Positions 26,962-36,302 of a DNA stretch of 64,000 nucleotides are shown here, in pieces. The stretch spans positions 22,804-86,803 of the forward strand of contig NZ_JASJEV010000015.1 in NCBI RefSeq assembly GCF_030067675.1, read 5' to 3'. How positions within the stretch are numbered: position 1 is the stretch's first letter; each line of letters starts with the position of its first letter. Under the pieces are notes generated by a model. It saw nothing but the letters and a program-made list of their open reading frames with translations, made no database searches and was not told the origin of the DNA. The translations under genes were made by a program, and so were the position numbers. Source of the stretch: Chelatococcus albus (lineage in GTDB: Bacteria > Pseudomonadota > Alphaproteobacteria > Rhizobiales > Beijerinckiaceae).

Positions 26962-28200
26962 ATGATGCGGGCGGTTTTCGTCCACCGGCACTTTCCCGGA
27001 CAGTTCGGCCATCTCCTCCACCGGCTGGCGGCGGAGGGATGGGAGACGACGTTCGTCTGCGAACATGCCGAGAAACACCCGCCACACGTCCGGCTCGTGC
27101 GCTACATGACGGGACGGCGGCAGGCGGGCGCCTCGCACAGGCATCTCGTCATGCCGGAGCAGCACCTGCGCACGGGCGAACAGGTGGCGGCCGTGCTCGA
27201 CAACCTGCGCCAGCGGGAGGGGGCCCCGGCGATCGTCGTCGGGCACATCGGCTGGGGAGGGCTCCTGTTCGCCAAGGACGTCCTGCCCCGCACGCCGATG
27301 CTCGGCTACTGCGAATTCTACTATCGTGCCGAGGGCAGCGACGTCGGCTTCGACCCGGCCGAGAGCGTGTCGCTCGACACGCGCATGCGTCTGCGCATGC
27401 GTAATACGGCGCAGATCCTGACCATGGAGGCCATCGAGGCGGGCGTCAGTCCGACGCGCTGGCAGCGCCATCAGTATCCCGCTGATATCCGCCGGCGCAT
27501 CGCCGTCTGCCACGACGGCATCGACACCTCGCGCTGCCGGCCGCTGCCCGGAGTCCGCCTCGCCCTGCCCGACGGCCGCATGGTCGCGCAGGGCGATCCG
27601 GTCGTGACCTTCGTCGCCCGCGATCTCGAGCCCTACCGCGGCTTTCCCCAATTCATGCGGGCCGCGGCGCGCGTGGCCCGGCGCCACCCGCAGGCGCTCT
27701 TCCTCGTCGCCGGCGGCGACGGCGTCAGCTACGGGCGCCACCGCGAGGACGGGCGCACCTGGCGCGAGGCGCTGACGCGGGAGACCGGCCTGCCACCCGA
27801 GCGCATTGCCTTCCTCGGCCGCATTCCCCACGATGCGCTCATCCGTCTGTTCCAGATCTCGGCGGCGCACGTCTATCTCACCTATCCCTTCGTGCTCTCG
27901 TGGTCCTTCCTCGAGGCCATGGCCTGCGGCTGCCTCGTCATCGGCTCCGCCACGCCGCCGGTCCGGGAGGTGCTGACGCACGGCCGCAACGGGCTTCTCG
28001 TGGACTTCTTCGACGAGGAGGCGATCGCCGCGGCCATTCTCGAGGCGCTGACGAGGGGCGACGCGCTCTCCTCCCTGCGCGCCGGCGCCCGTGCGACCGT
28101 CCTGCGCGACTACAATCTCGAACAGTGCCTGACGCGCCAGCTCGGCCTCATCGACCTGTTGACGGGCCAGCGCCACGCGCACCGGGCCGCGGCGGGATGA
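26962..28200 (+). CDS. glycosyltransferase family 4 (WgcA/ExpC-position)
   Basis: A 412-residue GT-B glycosyltransferase. The N-terminal FVHRHFPGQFGHLLHRLAAEGWETTFVC is a group-specific start. The C-terminal half has VVTFVARDLEPYRGFPQFMRAAA, FLVAGGDGVSYGRH, IPHDALIRLFQISAAHVYLTYPFVLSWSFLEAMACGCLVIGS (the EX7E-like donor region) and VREVLTHGRNGLLVDFFD. It sits directly behind the MarR gene, as expC is adjacent to expG in S. meliloti, where ExpC is a galactoglucan glycosyltransferase. It probably adds a glucosyl or galactosyl unit. Confidence 0.87.
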   Translation: MMRAVFVHRHFPGQFGHLLHRLAAEGWETTFVCEHAEKHPPHVRLVRYMTGRRQAGASHRHLVMPEQHLRTGEQVAAVLDNLRQREGAPAIVVGHIGWGGLLFAKDVLPRTPMLGYCEFYYRAEGSDVGFDPAESVSLDTRMRLRMRNTAQILTMEAIEAGVSPTRWQRHQYPADIRRRIAVCHDGIDTSRCRPLPGVRLALPDGRMVAQGDPVVTFVARDLEPYRGFPQFMRAAARVARRHPQALFLVAGGDGVSYGRHREDGRTWREALTRETGLPPERIAFLGRIPHDALIRLFQISAAHVYLTYPFVLSWSFLEAMACGCLVIGSATPPVREVLTHGRNGLLVDFFDEEAIAAAILEALTRGDALSSLRAGARATVLRDYNLEQCLTRQLGLIDLLTGQRHAHRAAAG

Positions 28201-28224
28201 GCGGCAGGCCGGGCGGGATGCGTG

Positions 28225-29142
28225 TCAGGCCCTGGCGGGCGGCGGCGGCCCGAGGGCTTCCAGCTCGGCGATGACGAGATCGAGGAACCCTTGCGTCGCG
28301 GCCGGCAGGCGGCGGCCGAGCATGGTCTGCACCTGGAGGCTGCGCTCGAGGATGCCGCCCTCCACGAGCGGAACGGCGGCGAGATGGCCGTCACGGACGG
28401 CGGCAAGCACGGACACATAGGCAGAGAACATCACGGCCCCGCCCAGGCGGCAGAAATGGATCACGCTCGTGACATTCGTCGAGTTGATGGCGGGCTCCAG
28501 TTCCATGCCCTGCGCGGCGCAGTAGTGATCGAGCATCCGGCGGATGGTGGCGGCTCCGTCGAGGCTGGCGGTCGGATAGGCGAGGACCTCGGCCATCGTC
28601 ACCCGCTCGCGCCGCATCAGGGGATGGTTGGGCGCCGCGAAGGCATGCGCGGGAACGGCACGCTGCCACTGGACCTTCACGCCGGCATCCGCCGACAGGG
28701 AAAAGGTGATGCCGATATCGACCTCCCCCTCGCGCACGCATGTCGTCACCTGCGCCGGCGGCAGCACCTTCAGATCGAAGAGCACGCGCGGATGGGCGAT
28801 CCGGTAGGCGTGGATCATCTCGGGGATGAAGCTGACCGCCATGCCCTCCGTGACGCCCAGGCGCACGAGCCCGCGCCCCGCCGCGCTCAGCTCGCGGATC
28901 TCGTTGACGATCTGCTCGCTCTCCAGCGCCGCGCGCTCGGCATGGGAGGCGAGCAGGCGCCCGGCATGCGTCGGCACCATGCCGCGGGCACGCCGTTCGA
29001 ACAGCGGCGCGCCCAGCTCCTCCTCGAGTTTCGAGATCTGCCGGCTCACCGCCGATGCGGCGACGCGCAGGCGCTCGGCCGCCGCGCTGACGGAACCGGT
29101 GCGCGCGACTTCCAGAAAATAGCGGAGCGCCGATTGCTGCAT
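28225..29142 (-). CDS. LysR-family transcriptional regulator of the peptide/amidase operon
   Basis: A 305-residue LysR regulator: an N-terminal winged helix (LRYFLEVARTGSVSAAAERLRVAASAVSRQISKLEEELGAPLF) and a C-terminal effector domain of two lobes. The ATG at 29142 is preferred; ATGs at 29148 and 29154 are in frame, but the last would place the perfect palindrome 29153-29175 over the start codon and lacks a ribosome-binding site. It is divergent from the peptide ABC operon and likely both represses itself and activates that operon with a peptide or amino-acid effector. It ends 24 bases from the convergent glycosyltransferase. Confidence 0.88.
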   Translation of the reverse strand: MQQSALRYFLEVARTGSVSAAAERLRVAASAVSRQISKLEEELGAPLFERRARGMVPTHAGRLLASHAERAALESEQIVNEIRELSAAGRGLVRLGVTEGMAVSFIPEMIHAYRIAHPRVLFDLKVLPPAQVTTCVREGEVDIGITFSLSADAGVKVQWQRAVPAHAFAAPNHPLMRRERVTMAEVLAYPTASLDGAATIRRMLDHYCAAQGMELEPAINSTNVTSVIHFCRLGGAVMFSAYVSVLAAVRDGHLAAVPLVEGGILERSLQVQTMLGRRLPAATQGFLDLVIAELEALGPPPPARA

Positions 29143-29152
29143 TCGCATTCCC

Positions 29153-29175
29153 ATCGTTGCCGATTCGGCAACGAT
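29153..29175. promoter_or_regulatory. LysR-type operator palindrome
   Basis: ATCGTTGCCG-ATT-CGGCAACGAT is a perfect 10-bp inverted repeat. Within it TTGCCGATTCGGCAA fits the T-N11-A LysR box. It lies in the divergent promoter between the LysR gene and the peptide operon, next to the regulator's start, as expected for an autoregulatory recognition site. Confidence 0.75.
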
Positions 29176-29311
29176 ACATTCGAATCATTCTTATGGAAGC
29201 AAGGCCATACTATTGGCACAGTGATCGCCTTGCCGCCTCCAACGGCTCCGAATCGAGCCCCGACGGCGGTTCCAGCAACACAAGAACACGCGTCTTCCAG
29301 GGGGTTGGATC

Positions 29312-30844
29312 ATGGGGTTCATGCGGAAAGCCGTCGTCGCGGGCCTCGCCTCGACGGCCCTCGTCTCGGGCGTCCTCACCGGCGTCGCCTTCGCCGGCAA
29401 GTCCGACAACACGGTGCGCTTCGCCTATGACCAGGCGCCGGAGAGCGCCGATCCCTTCTTCAACAACGTGCGCATCGGCGTCATCATTGGCCAGCACGTC
29501 TGGGACACGCTCGTCTACCGCGACCCCGTCACCAATGAATACAAGGGCCAGCTCGCCACCGCCTGGCGCTGGATCGACGACCGCACGCTCGAGTTCGACC
29601 TGCGCCAGGGCGTGAAGTTCCACAATGGCGAGGAATTTGACGCCGACGACGTCGTCTACACGCTGAACTTCGTGGCGAAGCCCGAGAACAAGGTCGTCAC
29701 CCAGCAGAACGTGAGCTGGATCGAGAAGGCCGAGAAGGTCGACAAGTACAAGGTCCGCGTCACCACCAAGCAGGTGTTCCCGGCGGCCGTCGAATATCTC
29801 GCCGGCCCGGTCGTGATCCACCCGAACGAATATTACGAGAAGGTCGGCCCGAAGGGGCAGAACGACAAGCCCGTGGGCTCCGGTCCCTACAAGGTGACCA
29901 ACTACGTCCCCGGCAAGTCGATCACGCTCGAGAAGAACCCCGACTACTTCAGGGATTCGCCGAAGCCGGCGGCCAAGATCGCCAAGGTCGAGATCCGTTT
30001 CATTCCTGACCGGCAGACCCAGATGGCGGAGGCCATCTCGAGCGGCGTCGACCTCATCATGGGCGTGCCGAAGGACCAGGCCGACCAGCTCAAGGCCGCG
30101 CCGCACCTCCAGGTCGTCTCCGGCGAGACGATGCGCATCGTGTTCCTGCAGATGAACACGCTCGAAGGCGCTCCCTCCCCTGCGCTCAAGGACGAGCGCG
30201 TGCGCAAGGCGATCATCCACGCCATCGACCGCCCGACAATGGTCAAGCAGATCGTCGGCGAGGGCTCGCGCGTCATCGACACCGTCTGCTTCCCGTCGCA
30301 GTTCGGCTGCACGAACGACGGTGCGGTGAAATACGACTACAACCCCGCCAAGGCCAAGCAGCTCCTGGCCGAGGCCGGCTACGGCAACGGCCTCGAGCTC
30401 GACATCGTCGCCTATCGCGAGCGCAACCAGACCGAGGCCGTGATCGGCTATCTCAGGGCCGTGGGCATCAAGGCCAACCTGCGCTTCCTGCAATATGCCG
30501 CCATGCGCGACATCATCCGCGGCAACAAGGCGATGCTGACGCATCAGACCTGGGGCTCGTTCTCGGTCAACGACGTCTCGGCCTCGACGCCGGTGTTCTT
30601 CGCCGCGGGCGACGACGACATCACGCGCGATCCGGCCGTCGCCGAACTCCTGAAGAAGGGCGACAACTCGGTCGAGCCGCAGATGCGCAAGGAGGCCTAC
30701 AGGAAGGCGCTCGCCCTCATCGCGGAGAAGGCCTACGCCGTGCCGATGTACTCCCTGCCGAGCTACTACGTCGCGGCCAAGGACCTCGTCTTCAAGGCCT
30801 ATCCGGACGAGCTGCCCCGCTTCTGGGAAATGAGCTGGAAGTAG
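29312..30844 (+). CDS. peptide ABC transporter, periplasmic binding protein (family 5)
   Basis: A 510-residue family 5 extracellular binding protein (DppA/OppA type). The signal peptide runs MGFMRKAVVAGLASTALVSG with cleavage near AFA-GK (residue 29). Family blocks include ESADPFFNNVRIG, LATAWRWIDDRTLEFDLRQGVKFHNGEEFDADDVVYTLN, GSGPYKVTNY and DERVRKAIIHAIDR. It delivers dipeptides, oligopeptides or related amides to the permeases downstream. AGGGGG precedes the start. The gene is separated from the permease by 169 bases containing a strong hairpin. Confidence 0.92.
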   Translation: MGFMRKAVVAGLASTALVSGVLTGVAFAGKSDNTVRFAYDQAPESADPFFNNVRIGVIIGQHVWDTLVYRDPVTNEYKGQLATAWRWIDDRTLEFDLRQGVKFHNGEEFDADDVVYTLNFVAKPENKVVTQQNVSWIEKAEKVDKYKVRVTTKQVFPAAVEYLAGPVVIHPNEYYEKVGPKGQNDKPVGSGPYKVTNYVPGKSITLEKNPDYFRDSPKPAAKIAKVEIRFIPDRQTQMAEAISSGVDLIMGVPKDQADQLKAAPHLQVVSGETMRIVFLQMNTLEGAPSPALKDERVRKAIIHAIDRPTMVKQIVGEGSRVIDTVCFPSQFGCTNDGAVKYDYNPAKAKQLLAEAGYGNGLELDIVAYRERNQTEAVIGYLRAVGIKANLRFLQYAAMRDIIRGNKAMLTHQTWGSFSVNDVSASTPVFFAAGDDDITRDPAVAELLKKGDNSVEPQMRKEAYRKALALIAEKAYAVPMYSLPSYYVAAKDLVFKAYPDELPRFWEMSWK

Positions 30845-30905
30845 CGCGTCTGCCGCCCGAAGGGGCGATGGCCGGGCGCGCCCCGACCAACGCGCCGCGG
30901 CGCAT

Positions 30906-30932
30906 CCGTTCCGGCCGAGGCGGCCGGAACGG
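30906..30932 (+). terminator. intercistronic hairpin after the peptide-binding protein gene
   Basis: A 12-bp perfect stem (CCGTTCCGGCCG at 30906-30917, complement 30921-30932) with an AGG loop, 62 bases after the stop. No T-run is seen. As at 2337-2363, it probably stabilises or partly ends the message after the abundant binding protein. Confidence 0.6.
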
Positions 30933-31013
30933 AGCCCGTGCGGCACCCCTCCGCCATGAACGCCCGGCCACGGCAGGTGCCGAGATGATGTCCACGCACG
31001 CGGATCGATCGCG

Positions 31014-31931
31014 ATGATCGGCTACGTTCTCAAGCGGCTCGGCCTTGCGCTCCTCGTGGCGCTCGCCGTCTCCGCAATCGCCTTCTTCCTCCTGCGCCTG
31101 TCGGGTGACGCGGCGACCGCCATCGCCGGCGAGGGCGCCCGCCAGGAGGACATCGAGCTCATCCGCAAGACCTACGGGCTCGATCGCCCGCTCGTCGTGC
31201 AGTATGTGGAGTGGCTGTGGCAGACGCTGAGGGGCGACTTCGGCACCTCGCTCTATTTCAAGACGCCGGTGAGCGCCCTCGTCCTCGACAAGTTGCCGAC
31301 GACGATCGTCCTTGGCCTCACCTCGCTCGGCTTCGCCCTCCTCGTCTCGATCCCGCTCGGCGTGCTCGCCGCCGTCTATGCCAACAGCTGGATCGACCGG
31401 CTGGCGCTCGCGATCGCCGTCGTCGGCCAGGCGCTGCCCAATTTCTTCTTCGCCCTCATCCTGGTGATGTTCTTCTCCATCACCCTGCGCTGGCTGCCGG
31501 TGTCAGGCTCTGATTCCTGGGCCCATTTCGTGATGCCCACGATCGCCCTCGGCTACTACGTGGCGCCGGCCTTCATGCGCCTCGTGCGCGCCGGCATGAT
31601 CGAGGTGCTCTCCGCCGACTACATCCGCACGGCCCGCGCCAAGGGCCTGCCGGCGCGCAGCGTCATCTTCAAGCACGCCCTGCGCAACGCCCTCGTGCCG
31701 GTGGTGGCGCTCACCGCGGTGCAGCTCGGCTTCCTGCTCGGCGGTTCGGTCGTCGTCGAAACCATCTTCGCCCTCGATGGCCTCGGCTACCTTGCCTACC
31801 AGAGCATCACCTACAAGGACTTTCCGGTGATGCAGGTCGTCGTGCTGCTGCTCTCGGTGCTCTACGTGCTGCTGACGCTCCTCGCCGACGTCGCCAATGC
31901 CTGGCTCGATCCGCGCATCCGGGTGGCCTGA
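31014..31931 (+). CDS. peptide ABC transporter permease (DppB type)
   Basis: A 305-residue inner-membrane permease with six hydrophobic segments. It shows the DppB-type N-terminus MIGYVLKRLGLALLVALAVSAIAFFLLRL, the LGLTSLGFALLVSIPLGVLAAVY segment and the EAA-type loop DYIRTARAKGLPARSVIFKHALRNALVPV (about residues 202-230). It forms the pore with the DppC-type partner that starts one base after its stop codon. Confidence 0.92.
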   Translation: MIGYVLKRLGLALLVALAVSAIAFFLLRLSGDAATAIAGEGARQEDIELIRKTYGLDRPLVVQYVEWLWQTLRGDFGTSLYFKTPVSALVLDKLPTTIVLGLTSLGFALLVSIPLGVLAAVYANSWIDRLALAIAVVGQALPNFFFALILVMFFSITLRWLPVSGSDSWAHFVMPTIALGYYVAPAFMRLVRAGMIEVLSADYIRTARAKGLPARSVIFKHALRNALVPVVALTAVQLGFLLGGSVVVETIFALDGLGYLAYQSITYKDFPVMQVVVLLLSVLYVLLTLLADVANAWLDPRIRVA

Positions 31932-31932
31932 C

Positions 31933-32829
31933 ATGACCGACACCACCCTGTCCCTGCCCGAGGCGCCCGAGCCGTCCCCCGCGATGAAACTCCTGCGCCG
32001 CTTCCTCGGCCAGAAGGCCTTCGTCATCGGCACCGGCATCCTCGCCGTCATCGTCCTTCTCGCGCTCGCCGCACCGCTCATCGCCCCGCACGATCCCTAT
32101 CTGCAGAACCTCGACCTGCGCACGATCCCGCCGGTCTGGTACGAGAAGGGCACGTGGGCGCATCCGCTCGGCACAGACCAGCTCGGGCGCGACTATCTCT
32201 CCCGCGTCGTCTACGGCGCCCGCATCTCGCTCCTCATCGGCGTGAGCGTCGTCGTCATCTCCGGCCTCATCGGCACGGCGCTCGGGCTCGCGGCCGGCTA
32301 CTTCGGCGGCCGGGTGGATCTGCTCGTCACCTTCCTCGTCACGACACGCCTGTCGATGCCGGTGATCCTGGTGGCGCTCGCCGTCGTCGCCATGATCGGC
32401 GGCTCGCTGTGGATCGTCATCCTGGTCCTCGGCTTCCTGAAGTGGGACCGCTTCGCCGTCGTCATGCGCAGCGCCACGCAGCAGGTGCGCTCGCTCGACT
32501 ATGTGGCCGCGGCGGAATCGGCCGGCGCCTCGACGACCCGCATCGTGCTCGGCGAGGTCCTGCCCAACATCGCGCCGCATCTCATCGTCGTCGCCACGCT
32601 CGAGGCGGCGAGCGCCATCCTGCTCGAGGCGGCGCTGTCCTTCCTCGGCCTCGGCGTGCAGCCGCCGCTCCCCTCCTGGGGGCTGATGATCTCGGAAGCC
32701 AAGGCCTACATGTTCTTCTCGTTCTGGCTCATCGCCATTCCGGGAACGGCGCTGGCGCTCCTCATCTTCGCCATCAACCTCGCGGGCGACGGCCTGCGCG
32801 ACGTGATCTCGCCGGAAGGACGCGCCTGA
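31933..32829 (+). CDS. peptide ABC transporter permease (DppC type)
   Basis: A 298-residue permease. The hydrophilic N-terminus MTDTTLSLPEAPEPSP precedes the family block FVIGTGILAVIVLLALAAPLIAPHDPY and HPLGTDQLGRDYLSRVVYGARISLLIGVS, a hallmark of DppC/OppC proteins. The EAA loop is VRSLDYVAAAESAGASTTRIVLGEVLPNI. The ATG at 31933 is chosen because it follows the DppB stop directly and gives the usual length. An in-frame ATG at 31897 would overlap that gene. Confidence 0.92.
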   Translation: MTDTTLSLPEAPEPSPAMKLLRRFLGQKAFVIGTGILAVIVLLALAAPLIAPHDPYLQNLDLRTIPPVWYEKGTWAHPLGTDQLGRDYLSRVVYGARISLLIGVSVVVISGLIGTALGLAAGYFGGRVDLLVTFLVTTRLSMPVILVALAVVAMIGGSLWIVILVLGFLKWDRFAVVMRSATQQVRSLDYVAAAESAGASTTRIVLGEVLPNIAPHLIVVATLEAASAILLEAALSFLGLGVQPPLPSWGLMISEAKAYMFFSFWLIAIPGTALALLIFAINLAGDGLRDVISPEGRA

Positions 32830-32832
32830 GCG

Positions 32833-33819
32833 ATGAGCAGCTTGCAGAACGACGTCATCCTCGCCGTCGACGGGCTGAGCGTCGACATTGCTACCCAGCG
32901 CGGCACCCTGCACGCCGTGCGGGACATCTCCTTCGAGGTGAAGCGCGGCGAGACGCTCTGCCTCGTCGGCGAGTCCGGCTGCGGCAAGTCCATGACCTCG
33001 CTCGCAATCATGGACCTCCTGCCGAAGGGGGCGACGCGCCGGGCGAGGCGGCTCGCCTTCGCCGGGGAGGACCTCAGCCGGGCGGGCGCCAGGCGCATCA
33101 ACGCGCTGCGCGGCGACCGCATGGCGATGATCTTCCAGGAGCCGATGACGGCGCTCAATCCCGCCTACACCATCGGCAACCAGCTCGTCGAAGCCTATCG
33201 TCTGCACCGCAAGGCGAGTGAGGCGGAGGCGCGCGAGCGTGCCGTCCACCTCCTCGGCAAGGTGGGCATCGCCTCCGCCGGCGAACGTCTCGGGCAGTAT
33301 CCGCACCAGCTCTCGGGCGGCCTGCGCCAGCGCGTCATGATCGCTATGGCGCTGATGTGCGGCCCCGACCTCCTCATCGCCGACGAGCCGACGACCGCTC
33401 TCGACGTGACGATCCAGGCCCAGATCCTGCGCCTGCTCGCCGACCTGCAGCGCGAGCTCGGCATCGCCATGGTGCTCATCACCCACGACCTCGGCGTCGT
33501 GGCGCGCATCGCCGACCGGGTGGCGGTGATGTATGCCGGTCAGATCGTCGAGGAGGGCCCGACGGCCGCGCTCTTCGGCAATCCGCGGCACCCCTACACG
33601 CGCGGGCTCATCGACTGCATCCCCGTGCCCGGCCGCACGCAGCCCGGCGGCAAGCTCGGCGTCATCCCCGGCGTCGTGCCCTCGCTCGTGGGCGATGTCC
33701 GCGGCTGCAGCTTTCGCGACCGCTGCGCCTTCGCGCGCGAGGCCTGCGCCGCCGCGCCGCCCGTGCACCGCGCTCCGGACGGCCAGAGCTGGCGCTGCAT
33801 CCTGGAGAACGCGGCATGA
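32833..33819 (+). CDS. peptide ABC transporter ATPase (DppD type)
   Basis: A 328-residue ATPase with Walker A GESGCGKSMTS (about residues 42-52), Q-loop FQEPMTALNPAYTIGNQ, signature LSGGLRQRVMIAMALM, Walker B LLIADEPTTALDVTIQAQ and switch ITHDLGVVARIADRVAVMYAG. The C-terminal oligopeptide-family tail has cysteines (GCSFRDRCAFAREACAA) that in some relatives hold an iron-sulfur cluster. Its stop overlaps the next start (ATGA). Confidence 0.94.
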   Translation: MSSLQNDVILAVDGLSVDIATQRGTLHAVRDISFEVKRGETLCLVGESGCGKSMTSLAIMDLLPKGATRRARRLAFAGEDLSRAGARRINALRGDRMAMIFQEPMTALNPAYTIGNQLVEAYRLHRKASEAEARERAVHLLGKVGIASAGERLGQYPHQLSGGLRQRVMIAMALMCGPDLLIADEPTTALDVTIQAQILRLLADLQRELGIAMVLITHDLGVVARIADRVAVMYAGQIVEEGPTAALFGNPRHPYTRGLIDCIPVPGRTQPGGKLGVIPGVVPSLVGDVRGCSFRDRCAFAREACAAAPPVHRAPDGQSWRCILENAA

Positions 33820-34793
33820 CTGCCCTCATCGAAGCCCGCGCCCTCACCCGGTCCTTCGCGGTCAGCCAGGGCCTGTTCAAGGGCAAGCGCACGCTGCACG
33901 CGGTGAACGGCATCTCGCTCGACATCCGCCGCGGCGAGGTGCTCGGCATCGTTGGCGAATCCGGCTGCGGCAAGTCCACGCTGGCGCGCATGCTGCTCGG
34001 CCTCCTGCCGCCGAGCGCGGGCGCCATCACGCTCGAGGGCGAGGACATCCGCGCCCTCGGCCGCAAGGCCATGGCGCGGCGCGTGCAGCCGGTGTTCCAG
34101 GACCCCTATTCCTCGCTCAACCCGCGCCGCTCCATTGCCTCCATCGTGGCGCTGCCGCTCGAGGTGCACGGCATCGGCACGGCGGCCGAGCGCCGGCGCA
34201 CGGCTGTCGACATGCTCGACAAGGTCGGGCTGCCGCAGCGCTTCGCCGACCGCTACCCGCGTGAATTGTCCGGCGGCCAGCGCCAGCGCGTGGCGATCGC
34301 CCGCGCGCTCGTCATGAAGCCCGAGGTCGTCGTCTGCGACGAGCCCACCTCGGCGCTCGACGTCTCCGTGCAGTCGCAGATCCTCAACCTGCTCATGGAC
34401 CTGCGCCGCGAGCTCAACCTCACCTACGTCTTCATCAGCCACAATCTCGCGGTGGTGGAGCACATCGCGACGCGCGTCGCGGTGATGTACCTCGGCCGCG
34501 TCGTCGAGCTCGCCGAGACCGCAGCGCTGTTCAGCGCGCCGCGCCACCCTTACACGAAGGCGCTGCTCGCCTCCGTGCTCACGCCGGAGCCCGGCCAGGG
34601 CATTCCGGAAACGGGACTCGGGCTTGCCTTCCCCGACCCGCTCCATCCGCCGTCGGGCTGCCCCTTCCACCCGCGCTGCCCGGAGCGGCTGCCGCAATGC
34701 GCGAGCGTCGTGCCGCCCTTCCTGCGCGACGGGCGCGGCGCCGTCTCCTGCCACCTGCACGGGCCCGCCATGGATCCGGCCGCCGCCCACTGA
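33816..34793 (+). CDS. peptide ABC transporter ATPase (DppF type)
   Basis: A 325-residue second ATPase. Walker A GESGCGKSTLARM, Q-loop FQDPYSSLNPRRS, signature LSGGQRQRVAIARALV, Walker B VVVCDEPTSALDVSVQSQ and the histidine switch FISHNLAVVEH are present, followed by the DppF tail with the cysteine pattern GCPFHPRCPERLPQCA. The long open frame before 33816 is only the antisense-rich GC frame of the previous gene. The start is coupled to the DppD stop. Confidence 0.94.
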   Translation: MTALIEARALTRSFAVSQGLFKGKRTLHAVNGISLDIRRGEVLGIVGESGCGKSTLARMLLGLLPPSAGAITLEGEDIRALGRKAMARRVQPVFQDPYSSLNPRRSIASIVALPLEVHGIGTAAERRRTAVDMLDKVGLPQRFADRYPRELSGGQRQRVAIARALVMKPEVVVCDEPTSALDVSVQSQILNLLMDLRRELNLTYVFISHNLAVVEHIATRVAVMYLGRVVELAETAALFSAPRHPYTKALLASVLTPEPGQGIPETGLGLAFPDPLHPPSGCPFHPRCPERLPQCASVVPPFLRDGRGAVSCHLHGPAMDPAAAH

Positions 34794-34805
34794 GGAGAGC
34801 CGACC

Positions 34806-36272
34806 ATGAGCCTTGCTGCGACGAAACCCTTGGGAAGCGTGGTGGGCAAGGCGCCGGAGCTCTGCCGCCGCAGCGCAACGGCGCTCGCCGCGCTCATCCG
34901 CCGGCGGCAGGTGTCGTCGCGGGAGGTCGTCTCGGCCTTCCTCGACCAGATCGACGCGGTGAACCCCCGCTACAACGCCATCGTCGCGCTCAGGCCGCGC
35001 GCCGAAGTCCTCGCCGAGGCGGATGCAGCCGACGCCGCCATTGCCCGGGGCGAGGCGGTCGGCCCGCTGCACGGCCTGCCGCAGGCGATCAAGGACCTCG
35101 CGCTCACGAAGGGCCTCACCACCACGTTCGGCTCGCCCCTCTTCGCCGATTTCGTGCCGCCCGCGGACAGCGTCAGCGTCGAGCGCATCCGCAAGGCCGG
35201 CGCCATCATCATCGGCAAGACCAACACGCCGGAATTCGGCCTCGGCTCGCACACCTACAACCCGGTCTACGGCGCGACGCGTAACGCCTATGATCCGAGC
35301 CGCACGGCCGGCGGATCGAGCGGCGGCGCGGCGGTGGCGCTCGCGACGCGCATGCTGCCCGTCGCCGACGGCAGCGATTTCGGCGGCTCGCTGCGCAACC
35401 CGGCCGCCTTCAACAACATCTTCGGCTTCCGCCCGTCGCAGGGGCGCGTGCCGAACGCGCCGGCGCTCGAGAGCTTTCTGTCGCAGTTCGGCTACGAGGG
35501 GCCGATGGCGCACAACGTCGAGGACCTCGCCCTGCTGCTCTCGGTGCAGGCGGGCTACGACGCGCGCGCCCCGCTCTCGCTTGACGGGGGCGACCATCGC
35601 TATGCGGTGCGGCTGCAGGCTGACCCCCGCTGCAGGCGCATCGCCTGGCTCGGCGACCTCGGCGGGCATCTCGCCATGGAGCCGGGCATTCTCGACCTCT
35701 GCCGCCAGGGGCTCTCGCTTCTTGGCGAGATCGGCTGCACGGTCGAGGAGACGGTGCCCGCCTTCGACTTCGAGAAGCTGTGGCGGGCCTTCGTCACGCT
35801 GCGCCACCTCACCGTCGGCGGCAAGCTGAAGCCGCTCCATGACGACCCGGGCAAGCGCGCGCTGCTCAAGCCCGAGGCGCAATGGGAGATCGAGGGCGGC
35901 TACCGCCTGTCGGCCTACGACGTCTATGCAGCGAGCGAGACGCGCACCGCCTGGTACGCGACGGTGCTGAAGCTCTTCGAGACCTGCGACTATCTGGCCC
36001 TGCCGACGGCGCAGGTCTTCCCCTTCCCCGTCGAGGAGCACTGGCCCCGCGAGGTCGCCGGCCGGCACATGGATTCCTACCATCGCTGGATGGAGGTGGT
36101 GGCGCCGGTGACGCTCTCCGGCTGCCCGGTGATCAGCCTGCCCGTCGGCTTCGACGGCCGCAGCCTGCCGATGGGCATGCAGCTCGTCGGCCGCCCGCGC
36201 GACGACCTCTCAGTCCTGCAGCTCGCGCAGGCCTACGAGCAGGCGTGCCCCTGGCTCGCCGCGACGCCCTAG
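34806..36272 (+). CDS. amidase signature family hydrolase
   Basis: A 488-residue cytosolic amidase with the Ser-cisSer-Lys triad: lysine in GLPQAIKDLALTKG (about residue 94), the cis-serine in the glycine-serine loop RTAGGSSGGAAVALA (about 166-180), and the nucleophile in DGSDFGGSLRNPAAFNN (about 188-204). It hydrolyses the amide bond of a small substrate. Placement 12 bases behind a peptide importer and before an M20 peptidase points to an imported amide or peptide derivative. GGAGAG precedes the ATG. The exact substrate cannot be told. Confidence 0.9.
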   Translation: MSLAATKPLGSVVGKAPELCRRSATALAALIRRRQVSSREVVSAFLDQIDAVNPRYNAIVALRPRAEVLAEADAADAAIARGEAVGPLHGLPQAIKDLALTKGLTTTFGSPLFADFVPPADSVSVERIRKAGAIIIGKTNTPEFGLGSHTYNPVYGATRNAYDPSRTAGGSSGGAAVALATRMLPVADGSDFGGSLRNPAAFNNIFGFRPSQGRVPNAPALESFLSQFGYEGPMAHNVEDLALLLSVQAGYDARAPLSLDGGDHRYAVRLQADPRCRRIAWLGDLGGHLAMEPGILDLCRQGLSLLGEIGCTVEETVPAFDFEKLWRAFVTLRHLTVGGKLKPLHDDPGKRALLKPEAQWEIEGGYRLSAYDVYAASETRTAWYATVLKLFETCDYLALPTAQVFPFPVEEHWPREVAGRHMDSYHRWMEVVAPVTLSGCPVISLPVGFDGRSLPMGMQLVGRPRDDLSVLQLAQAYEQACPWLAATP

Positions 36273-36302
36273 GCGCCCGGCCGATCGCCCGAAGCGTGCC
36301 GC

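Noticed and set aside
29178..29185. ATTCGAAT near the peptide operon as another MarR site
   Set aside because: It is a single 8-base palindrome without the second TTCGAA; such short matches are expected by chance.
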